Of a stretch of 64,000 nucleotides of DNA, positions 32,711 through 40,270 are shown in pieces; position 1 is the first letter of the stretch; the number at the start of each line of letters is the position of its first letter. The DNA is from a virus. Both the position numbers and the translations under genes were made by a program. Location: IMG/VR virus record IMGVR_UViG_3300013114_000583, positions 62,001-126,000 of that record; one strand, 5' to 3'. The notes under the pieces are model-generated. The model made no database searches. It was not told where the DNA came from and saw only the letters and a list, made by a program, of their open reading frames with translations.

Positions 32711-34875
32711 CTTTTATTTACTCCGGTCGGAATGTCGCCGGACCAAACCCCGGCAACAGCGTCGGCGATTTGAACACCGTCTAGGTTAACTACAATAGGT
32801 CTGGCTTTTTTTATGGCTTCAACTAAATTATCAATTTTTTTGGAGGCGCTCGACCATGTGGTTTTAGCGGCAGACCAAGCTGTTTCGCCGGCTGAAACCG
32901 CGCTTTTGCCAATGCGCTTACCCTGTTCAGTTGCGGTTTCGCGGCCTGTTTTCTCAACAGCGTCATTTCTTGCCTCCAGCTTGGCTTTGCTTGCCTTCAA
33001 GCCTTTAATCGTCGCCGCAGAAGGAGATAGGGATTTTTCGCTTTTCAATTTTTCTGCTGATTTAATATATGCCTTAAGATCCAGGATCTGGCCAGCGATC
33101 TCTGTGCTCCTTGCTTTTAGCTTTACTATATCCGACTGTTTCAAGTCTTTGGCTTTTAGTTTTTCAGCTATCTCTCTCTGTTCCTTGACTAGCCCGGAGG
33201 TCTCATCACCCAATTTTTCGCGGGCCTTTTTGGCCAAACCTTCTCCAAAATCACCTGCGCCTCCAGAAAGGGCTTCCACGGCACCCATTACAGTACCGAC
33301 TTTACCACCTATGATTGCCTGCGCTCGTTGAAATCTAATTACCGCTGTTTTAAAAACCCCTGTTAATTCTTTTCCTGCCCCAAACTCAGTAGAGATAGAC
33401 CTCTTAAACTCTGCCACGAGCATCCTAGTTGCAGTTGCCTCCCTTTCTACCCTTTGAACTCCATATTCAAACAATCTTTTTTCAAAATCTTCTTTTGTTT
33501 CTGCGGCTGAGACGCCCTTTCCTTTGCCACGGGCAAGCCCCGCATCGAGGGCCGCTCGCTGTACTTGCGCCTTATAAGCAATTTCTGTCTCCGTTAGTTC
33601 CTGTTGTTTTAATATGTCAAGCTGAGTTTTGCCATCTCTCAACAATTTAGCAGTAGCCGCCTTGCCGTCCATTTCTTCGCGCGCTATTGCTCTTGTTGCT
33701 TTCGTGGCGGCGGTCACGCCTTTTGCAACCTCTTTACTTTGATTTGCTATAGAGGCAAGAAATTTACGTGCTGCTACCTCACTACCCAGCAGGCCGGCGA
33801 CTTGTCGTTGCAACAGTCGATTGTTTAAATCAACACCTGACTTCTTTAAAGAATTGGTTATGTATCTCTGTCTTTGTTCCGCAGTCATGCGAGTCATTGC
33901 TGCAGGGTTAAGCCGCAATCTGAAAGTGGCATTCAAAGTTGCAATTTTCGGAACCAAGTCAGTAAAAGCATCCATATTTTTACCAAATGATTCACCCAGG
34001 TGATCAATGGTAAGGCCTGTCTCCATAGATCTCACAGACAATTCAGCAAGATTGTTTATAGCCTGTTTGTGAGTGTACCCCTGCTTCATTCTCAGATTAT
34101 CATAATACTCCATCAATTTACTTACTGGTTGATTAGTTGCATTTGCAATTCTCTGAACTTGATCAAAATGTGCAGCAAATTTATCAGGACCATCACCAAG
34201 AATATTTAGATTTTGCATGTAGCGCGCACTATCTCTTGCTTTAATTTGATATCTTTCCAAAGCAGCACCAAGCTTAACATATTGCGCCTCTGTTTCTGGG
34301 CCCAGTAATTTTATCCTTTGAAAGTTTTCCTGGGTAGCATTATAAAAATCCATTAGATACTTTTTCATCTCGCTGGGATGCATTGTTTTTATCAAATCTT
34401 GAGCGACACGAGAGTGCATCGAAGCTATATCCTCCGACGCGGTTAAAGACATGCCCTTAAAGTCGTTAAACGTTTTAAAGGCTTTGTCCCCCGTCTTGGA
34501 CATCATTATGTTTAATTGCGGTATTGCGTTTACAGTTTGATTAAGATTGTATTTTAATAAATTACTATAACTCCCGAATATGTTCCCGAGAGTCTCTACC
34601 GTCATATTTCCAGCATCAGAAATGGCTTTAGTGACTGATTGGTAGGTGGTTCTTATGTTAACATTAACGTCTTTAACACGACCATGAACATCTGGGTCAT
34701 GATCTTTTTTTCTATCTGTTTGGCCTGCCGAACGAATTTTCTCTGCATCGGATTCTACCTGAGAAAACATCTTCTCCAGATCAGATGCGGCGCCTTGAGT
34801 ATCGCCACCTGCCTGGATCCTATCCAGTATTTCTTTTATCTTTAGTTCTCTGGTTAAATTTGGGCCGGCCATCAC
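32707..34875 (-). CDS. Tail tape-measure protein
   Basis: A 722-aa, overwhelmingly helical protein that sets tail length and threads the tube. It has long coiled-coil stretches (RNYQVKLG-type helices at 150-260 and AKLRDGKTQLDILKQQ around 400), Ala/Lys-rich repeats near 560-700, and a short hydrophobic patch around 540 (KVGTVMGAVEALSGGAGDFG). No catalytic domain. At about 1.5 Angstrom per residue it would give a tail near 110 nm; that rule is general knowledge. It lies right after the tail-chaperone pair, as expected. AGGGG and a GTG/ATG pair precede the reading frame. Confidence 0.8.
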   Translation of the reverse strand: MMAGPNLTRELKIKEILDRIQAGGDTQGAASDLEKMFSQVESDAEKIRSAGQTDRKKDHDPDVHGRVKDVNVNIRTTYQSVTKAISDAGNMTVETLGNIFGSYSNLLKYNLNQTVNAIPQLNIMMSKTGDKAFKTFNDFKGMSLTASEDIASMHSRVAQDLIKTMHPSEMKKYLMDFYNATQENFQRIKLLGPETEAQYVKLGAALERYQIKARDSARYMQNLNILGDGPDKFAAHFDQVQRIANATNQPVSKLMEYYDNLRMKQGYTHKQAINNLAELSVRSMETGLTIDHLGESFGKNMDAFTDLVPKIATLNATFRLRLNPAAMTRMTAEQRQRYITNSLKKSGVDLNNRLLQRQVAGLLGSEVAARKFLASIANQSKEVAKGVTAATKATRAIAREEMDGKAATAKLLRDGKTQLDILKQQELTETEIAYKAQVQRAALDAGLARGKGKGVSAAETKEDFEKRLFEYGVQRVEREATATRMLVAEFKRSISTEFGAGKELTGVFKTAVIRFQRAQAIIGGKVGTVMGAVEALSGGAGDFGEGLAKKAREKLGDETSGLVKEQREIAEKLKAKDLKQSDIVKLKARSTEIAGQILDLKAYIKSAEKLKSEKSLSPSAATIKGLKASKAKLEARNDAVEKTGRETATEQGKRIGKSAVSAGETAWSAAKTTWSSASKKIDNLVEAIKKARPIVVNLDGVQIADAVAGVWSGDIPTGVNKR

Positions 34876-34889
34876 AAATACCCCTATAT

Positions 34890-34900
34890 TTAATAATTAG
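34890..34900 (-). promoter_or_regulatory. CTAATTATTAA motif, copy 2
   Basis: The minus strand has CTAATTATTAA followed by ATATAGGGG, 15 bases before the tape-measure start, in the gap after the small tail-chaperone gene. It is identical to copies before the 657-aa and sheath genes. A late promoter role is suggested by recurrence only. Confidence 0.3.
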
Positions 34901-34914
34901 TATTATAAGATCTT

Positions 34915-35136
34915 TTAATTTGATTTAGTATTTTGAGCTTCTTCGATCATATCATCGATGATTCTGTTGACGAACCATCTTCTCACAGCGATTGGTAGGT
35001 GGTAGGCTTCTTGGAAAGACCAATTATTGTGTTTTTTCAAGAAAAATATAGTATCATATACATCCTCTATGTAGCTAGAGGTCAGGCCAAAAAAAGCCCG
35101 CAGTAAAGGGCACCTCCAATCTGGACACTTCTTCAC
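34915..35136 (-). CDS. Tail-assembly chaperone partner (gp51-like), possibly made by frameshift
   Basis: A 73-residue open frame whose own start would be a GTG (35136) without a good ribosome-binding site, inside the 3' end of the gp26-like gene. From residue 17 (GLTSSYIEDVYDTIFFLKKH, then NWSFQEAYHLPIAVRRWFV) it has the helical make-up of small chaperones before tape-measure genes. It is in the +1 frame relative to the gp26-like gene, and a run of seven T bridges the frames 12 bases before that gene's stop. A fused product of about 335 aa is possible. Independent translation from the GTG is the alternative. Confidence 0.6.
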   Translation of the reverse strand: MKKCPDWRCPLLRAFFGLTSSYIEDVYDTIFFLKKHNNWSFQEAYHLPIAVRRWFVNRIIDDMIEEAQNTKSN

Positions 35137-35923
35137 ATTTCTTACAAGTTAGATCCACCTCTGTATCTATCCTCGGTGAAACTAGTCTATGGATTTTCTT
35201 AATGTGCCGAGCATCCAGAGCCGGCATTAAATCCACCACATGGCTAATAACTGTTTTATCAGTGGTGCCATGTATGTTAACAATAATAGCTTTTAAAAAG
35301 TCAGTAGTAGGCGCCTCGGGAAGGCCTAGTTCAACTTTATTTTGTGTTGTTTTATCTATCTTCGCTTGGTCTCCATAAGTTGCTATCCGAATAGAAACAT
35401 CAACATCAAGCTTTTCAATATGAAAGGTGCAAATACCATCAACTATTGTAATACCATTTTCATCCAATTCCTGCTTAGTCACGCTTTCGTTTGAAAATTC
35501 AGTCAAATTAACACCAACTTCATTGCGAGAACCGCATTGTTCACAATGAAACAAGGTTTCATAATTTTCCCCATATCCCGTAATTCTAGAGGCTATTAAC
35601 AAAGCATTCCTGTCACAAGCCAAAAGATCCTTGTGGTTAATGTTTTTATCAACAATGACATTTTCCAAAAGCCTATCCAAAGCGATGCCCTCCGTCAAGA
35701 AGGAAGGGGAAGCCAAAACGTCCTCTTCTTTGGCTGTCATAAATCTTATTTCAATATATTCTTTATCACGCAAAGGGTGATCCGATGGATAAAACTTACC
35801 CTTTGAAGGTATTGGAACTATTTCTGTAGGTATGGAAAAGCCCATCGGACCCCCTTGAGGGGGGGTCTCTGGGCCAGTGTTTTGCGAAACAGGTGTTTTC
35901 AACCTGTTCTTATTTCTAGACAT
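35075..35923 (-). CDS. T4 gp26-type baseplate/tail chaperone protein
   Basis: A 282-aa protein of the T4 gp26 (T4_baseplate) family: after a Pro-rich lead, IPTEIVPIPSKGKFYPSDHP and IEIRFMTAKEEDVLASPSFL with LDRLLENVI are the family core. A four-Cys metal-like set follows (FHCEQCG and LTCKKCEE). In T4 it is needed for hub assembly; in many myophages the equivalent gene behaves as a tail-assembly chaperone before the tape measure. It ends at 35075 just after a T7 run (see the frameshift site). It follows the tube gene by 54 bases. Confidence 0.75.
   Translation of the reverse strand: MSRNKNRLKTPVSQNTGPETPPQGGPMGFSIPTEIVPIPSKGKFYPSDHPLRDKEYIEIRFMTAKEEDVLASPSFLTEGIALDRLLENVIVDKNINHKDLLACDRNALLIASRITGYGENYETLFHCEQCGSRNEVGVNLTEFSNESVTKQELDENGITIVDGICTFHIEKLDVDVSIRIATYGDQAKIDKTTQNKVELGLPEAPTTDFLKAIIVNIHGTTDKTVISHVVDLMPALDARHIKKIHRLVSPRIDTEVDLTCKKCEEVSRLEVPFTAGFFWPDL
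35089..35098 (-). promoter_or_regulatory. Candidate programmed-frameshift slippery site
   Basis: On the minus strand GGC TTT TTT TGG ends the gp26-like frame four codons before its TAG (35077-35075). A shift of +1 (or -2) on the T7 run continues in the gp51-like frame for 57 codons. Tail chaperone pairs before tape measures are often joined by -1, +1 or -2 shifts. No downstream pseudoknot was checked. Confidence 0.45.
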
Positions 35924-35977
35924 GCGACCTCTTTTTTATATAATATCATCAAAATACTAAAGTTTTAACTTTTTTTT

Positions 35978-36568
35978 TTATGTCTCTAACTCAGATGGTC
36001 TAACAAAAGTACTAGACGGCTCACCAGCGCCAGAAACAAGGTTATAAGAGGCATCAGTCGGGTTGAGGGTTGCCCAATCATAAGTCAAAGTCACTGTTAT
36101 TTCCACAATTTCCTCTGATTTATAATCAAGTTTACCAAACTTAACATCTTTTATCCATGCATTCTCCAGGCGCCAAACCTCTATAAATCCCTTTGTTCCA
36201 TCAGCGTCAAGCTGCTTGATTAAAACCGATCCTAAAGCATCCACTGCCTTCTTTTTGGAGATTGTCAGCGGAGCTTGTTGTGCTTGGCCTGGCTCCCCAG
36301 GGTTCACATAGCCGCTTTCTTCCAAAATGGCCATCATTGTACCTGTAGCATCAGGCTGAACAGGATCCACAAGCGCAAGGGTAATATCATTCCACTTTAC
36401 TCGACCTGGAAATTTAAAATCATAGTTCAAGTACGCGTGTTCGGACACCCCCAGCGTGTAACTCGGTTTATCAATCGATTTAACAAGCCAAGCATCAATC
36501 CCGTTAAGGGACATCAACCATCTATAAGCTCGCTTTGGCTCTGTAACTCTATTTGCCCAAAAAGCCAT
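35978..36568 (-). CDS. Tail tube protein (T4 gp19-like)
   Basis: A 196-aa tube protein. The start MAFWANRVTEPKRAYRWLMS and the body (LNYDFKFPGRVKWNDITLAL, IEVWRLENAWIKDVKFGKLD, EIVEITVTLTYDWATL) match gp19-type tubes, which build the inner tail tube as hexameric rings. Length is close to T4 gp19 (163 aa) with a small extension. It follows the sheath gene, as in T4, with GGAGG before its ATG. Confidence 0.9.
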   Translation of the reverse strand: MAFWANRVTEPKRAYRWLMSLNGIDAWLVKSIDKPSYTLGVSEHAYLNYDFKFPGRVKWNDITLALVDPVQPDATGTMMAILEESGYVNPGEPGQAQQAPLTISKKKAVDALGSVLIKQLDADGTKGFIEVWRLENAWIKDVKFGKLDYKSEEIVEITVTLTYDWATLNPTDASYNLVSGAGEPSSTFVRPSELET

Positions 36569-36623
36569 GTATCATTCCTCCATTATTAGTTTGACCTAAT
36601 ATAATTAGAATCAATTAATTTTT

Positions 36624-39600
36624 TTAATCCTCAAATGCAGCACCAGTATTGGTAATGATGAAATCTATCGCGATAAATTCTATAGAGCGCGCTGGCTTGA
36701 GAAATATCTTGGCATACATTATGTTTCTATCAACCAAATCAGGTGTCGTCGTAGTCTTATCTAGTATTACCTTAAAATCGGTAAGACCGTATCCTTGTTT
36801 CACTCGATCCAAGAACGGAGTAACTTGAGCTAAGAACCTATCCCAAGTTGACTGAACATTCTGATCAAACAAGATTCTATTTGCAATTCTAGACACCTCT
36901 TTCTTGACATAAATTAAAAGGCGCCTGACGTTTATCCTGTCTAAAGCAGATCTCGTTGTCTGAAGTGTCTTTTGACCAAAAACCACAATCCCTTCCGATG
37001 GGAAAGTCGCAATGGGATTTATATTAGCCTCATAAAGATCATCTCTCTGTTTCGATGAGAGTCTTTCCGTTACGCTAATAACGGGGAGACCTGCGGAGCC
37101 CTCTGTGAGGCCGCCGCGATTGAATCCCGCAGGAGCGAACCAGAGAGCTGCTCTTCTTTCTGTATTAGCGAAAACCCCAAGAGCTATAACAGAGGGGGGC
37201 ACCCATACTAGAGAGTCCGTAATCTCATCATAAATCTTAAGCCACGGATAGTAAGTACACCCATAACTAGAGTTTATACCTCTTTGCGTAAATGTCTCCG
37301 CAACGCTCTTAACTCCCGAACCAATGCGATCCTTAAAATCGGCATGTTTGTGTTCCTGAGGTGGATCGAAAACATCAGGCAAGTCAATCACTGCTAAAGA
37401 ATCAGCTCTTGCTTCACAATTCCTGATCAAACTAGTTGTTAAAGTCTCATCAGTCAAGCCTGGAATGGCCATCAAATTAGCTTCAACCACTTCTGCATCA
37501 GCCACTGAATCAATAGCGCGCTTTACCGAAGCATACTCGTAGCTTGCCCGGGCATCTCCGGCTGCAGCCTCAATTTCACGATTATTAAACGGCTCCGACT
37601 CGGTTATGTCAACCCCGTCATAGCCTCCATAAAGAGGAGATGTGAATTTATTTATCCCGAATTCATTTAGAAGTTTAATCTCTCCTTCTAACGCTGTGGC
37701 GGAGTTTCCAGCTTTATAGGACCCAGATTCATAATAAGCTACATTCCCGTTTGAACCAGATGTAACAATATCATCCATTGTGAAAACCCAAGACCATTCA
37801 GTTCCGCCGCTATAGTCTGCGTCCCATTTATCCTTGCCAAAGTCAGCAGCGCGAGAGCGAACGAGATCCACATAACCATCATCATAACGCGTTGAAGAGG
37901 AGCCTCGAACAGTTTGGAGGCCAAAATAAGCCTTTGTGGGATCAATAATACCACCATCTGAAGCAGAGTGTCGAAGCATTGTATGCAGAACACCAACTTT
38001 CATCTTGGCTGCTGTGTTCTTTCGCCTAGTTGCACCGATGCCGGATTCCTCATCTGCGGCGAAAGTCGGATTAGAAGCTGAGAGCCAATAATCGCCGTGT
38101 GCAGCATTTATATCTATATCACCAAGCCAGGCCGCACCTGGGTCTGGGTCTGCGGCGACGCCAAATGTGACATCTGCTCCTTCGAAGGTTTGCGACATCG
38201 TCTCCAACACTGGGGGGCCAAAAACCCCGAATGGTATGAGAGAGGCAGGATGAAAATTTTGATCAACAGTCGAGTTCATTTCAATCCTGATATATCTAGA
38301 CATATTAGGGTAATTACCATAATGCTTATATCTATTTTCAGACAAGCTCCATTCCTGTTTTATATCCCCAATCTTTCTGGCCACATAATCACCAGAATAC
38401 GGATTCAAATTACAATTTGAAAATCGCTCGACTATCTGAACAGCGTTATCAGAATCTTTGGCTCTTCGAAGTACAACACTGAAAGAACCATAAGGATTTG
38501 TACCCCCCTTTGGTGGTGGCCTAATATCTGTAATAGAAACTTTAAAGTCCCTATTGTTTGACTCACCTTCGTTAAGAGATGCAAACCTAAACAACTTTTG
38601 TGCCAAGTTAGGATCAAATGAGCCAGTAGAGTCAGTCCATTGCGAAAAGAACCACCCAGTTTTTGCACCCTGTACAGGATATCTCCAGTCTCCCAGCGTC
38701 TTTGAACCATTTGACAAAGGAGCTACGAAGGCAAAAGCCTCATCGCCGGTGGTCGCGGCGCCAAAAACATCCCTTGTAAGGGCGTGTTCATAGGTTTCCC
38801 CAAGCCAGTAAACATCGCCATCCTCTGTAATACTCGTATTTGTCAGAACTGGATTTGTATTCAAAACTTTTCTAATAAACTTCTTGGATGTTGTGTCGAA
38901 AGAAATAGGCACCACTTTATTGTCTCCGTGAGACTGGTTGATAACCAACTCAAACTCAGGATTTTTCAAAGAGCCGGCGGCTGATATTGCAAGATTGGCA
39001 GAAGATGTCAACACTGTGCCAGCGCCAACAGTTTCACCAAGGACAGTCCCTTGAAGTGTGAAGTCAACTGCGTTATCGGTACCTTCAGGATTTGTGTAAA
39101 GGGCTGCGGCCAGCGATGCGTTAAAATCAGGACCCGTACCACCTGAGAACTTAGTAGTTGCAGTGGTGGACCCAGAAGCGTACACTCGAACTGTTGGATG
39201 CACTGTCGTGCCATTCGAGGCGAAACACTCTACTGTCAAATCGTTACCTGCGTACCCACCAAGTGAAGAACTAAGCACAAAGCGCGAGCCGGCGGCTGCG
39301 GCGCCGTCTTTCTCTAGAGCCGAGGCGCCGAATCCAAGTGCAAGGCCGTTCTCGGCGTCGGCGGTGCCAGTATAGTTAAGCGCTTGCTCTACTCGCTCCA
39401 TAATAGCTTCCTGATCGGCTGCGCCGTTAAGACCAATGATGTAAGGGTCCTGATTCGTTCCGGCTCCACACGCGCCGTCGGGGTTGCCGTTAACATTGAG
39501 CCCGCCGCGGCAATCGGCCTTCGGGGCGCCGACGTCAAATCGAAATTCAACCTTTGTTGAAGATTTTCCGCCCTCTATTCTTATCCACTCATCAGCAGCG

Positions 39601-40103
39601 AATCCACCAGCGGCTTCTTTATCTATAACAACGCTTGGCCGAACACTACCAGTGGGAGTTCTGTAGCCTACAAACAATCCCCAAGCTGTTTCTAGCGTGG
39701 TGCCGCCGGGGCCGTTATTTGAAGCAGCCCAGCCTGCGGCACCGCCAGGGCCCTCTGCGGACGAGGCCAAAGCATCATCATCCTCAACACCCAAAAGTCT
39801 AACAAAATTAACAGGAGAACTATTTCGCAAATACGCCTGTACAGCATAGCCAGCATACGTCGGGGCAAGGTATCCATTTCCTTCGCGCCAGGTATCATCT
39901 CCTAAGCCACCTGCTAGTGGGGCTCCAAAAATCTCAATAAATTCTGAAAAAGACTCGACCCTAACTGGTTTTAAAGCCGGGCCTCGCTCTGATCTTCCTA
40001 TTATTACTGGACCTACGTCATCTGACTGCTTTGGTAATTGTGAGTTATCTATTTCGTTTAAGAAAACTCCTGGTGAAACAAATTTAAACTTCTTTTCCGA
40101 CAT
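36624..40103 (-). CDS. Contractile tail sheath protein (T4 gp18-like)
   Basis: A 1159-aa sheath protein. The N-terminus (FKFVSPGVFLNEIDNSQLPK, GPVIIGRSERGPALKPV) and C-terminus (LQTTRSALDRINVRRLLIYV, ANRILFDQNVQSTWDRFLAQ, VDRNIMYAKIFLKPARSIEF) match gp18 and hold the parts that link subunits. It is much longer than T4 gp18 (659 aa); the middle (about 100-750) carries large Gly/Ala/Thr-rich insertions likely exposed on the outer surface. Contraction drives the tube into the host. AGAGGAGAA precedes the ATG. Confidence 0.92.
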   Translation of the reverse strand: MSEKKFKFVSPGVFLNEIDNSQLPKQSDDVGPVIIGRSERGPALKPVRVESFSEFIEIFGAPLAGGLGDDTWREGNGYLAPTYAGYAVQAYLRNSSPVNFVRLLGVEDDDALASSAEGPGGAAGWAASNNGPGGTTLETAWGLFVGYRTPTGSVRPSVVIDKEAAGGFAADEWIRIEGGKSSTKVEFRFDVGAPKADCRGGLNVNGNPDGACGAGTNQDPYIIGLNGAADQEAIMERVEQALNYTGTADAENGLALGFGASALEKDGAAAAGSRFVLSSSLGGYAGNDLTVECFASNGTTVHPTVRVYASGSTTATTKFSGGTGPDFNASLAAALYTNPEGTDNAVDFTLQGTVLGETVGAGTVLTSSANLAISAAGSLKNPEFELVINQSHGDNKVVPISFDTTSKKFIRKVLNTNPVLTNTSITEDGDVYWLGETYEHALTRDVFGAATTGDEAFAFVAPLSNGSKTLGDWRYPVQGAKTGWFFSQWTDSTGSFDPNLAQKLFRFASLNEGESNNRDFKVSITDIRPPPKGGTNPYGSFSVVLRRAKDSDNAVQIVERFSNCNLNPYSGDYVARKIGDIKQEWSLSENRYKHYGNYPNMSRYIRIEMNSTVDQNFHPASLIPFGVFGPPVLETMSQTFEGADVTFGVAADPDPGAAWLGDIDINAAHGDYWLSASNPTFAADEESGIGATRRKNTAAKMKVGVLHTMLRHSASDGGIIDPTKAYFGLQTVRGSSSTRYDDGYVDLVRSRAADFGKDKWDADYSGGTEWSWVFTMDDIVTSGSNGNVAYYESGSYKAGNSATALEGEIKLLNEFGINKFTSPLYGGYDGVDITESEPFNNREIEAAAGDARASYEYASVKRAIDSVADAEVVEANLMAIPGLTDETLTTSLIRNCEARADSLAVIDLPDVFDPPQEHKHADFKDRIGSGVKSVAETFTQRGINSSYGCTYYPWLKIYDEITDSLVWVPPSVIALGVFANTERRAALWFAPAGFNRGGLTEGSAGLPVISVTERLSSKQRDDLYEANINPIATFPSEGIVVFGQKTLQTTRSALDRINVRRLLIYVKKEVSRIANRILFDQNVQSTWDRFLAQVTPFLDRVKQGYGLTDFKVILDKTTTTPDLVDRNIMYAKIFLKPARSIEFIAIDFIITNTGAAFED

Positions 40104-40148
40104 TGTTATGGTTCTCCTCTTTAAATTAAAAATCTCTCGCGATTTAAA

Positions 40149-40154
40149 ATTATA
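40149..40154 (-). promoter_or_regulatory. -10-like TATAAT before the sheath gene
   Basis: A perfect TATAAT lies on the minus strand 45 bases before the sheath start, 10 bases after the CTAATTATTAA motif (40165-40175). No good -35 is seen at normal spacing. The gene follows a terminator, so some promoter is expected in this 167-base gap. Confidence 0.35.
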
Positions 40155-40164
40155 ATTTAAGCTC

Positions 40165-40175
40165 TTAATAATTAG
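40165..40175 (-). promoter_or_regulatory. CTAATTATTAA motif, copy 3
   Basis: An identical 11-mer to the copies at 6613 and 34890, here between the terminator at 40216-40237 and the sheath start. It is the only one where a promoter is clearly required, because the upstream transcript should end. Confidence 0.35.
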
Positions 40176-40215
40176 TTGAAGTTATGTCGAAAAGTAAAAA
40201 GAATAATAAAGAAAA

Positions 40216-40237
40216 GCCCGGGCAGAAGTGCCCGGGC
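40216..40237 (-). terminator. Hairpin terminator after the fibre gene
   Basis: A perfect 9-bp GC stem (GCCCGGGCA with TGCCCGGGC) and a GAAG/CTTC loop. TTTTCTTTATT follows on the minus strand. It lies 34 bases after the stop of the 1698-aa fibre gene and separates it from the sheath operon. Confidence 0.85.
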
Positions 40238-40270
40238 CATAAGGTGAGTGTATATTAAGCTACATTTTGA

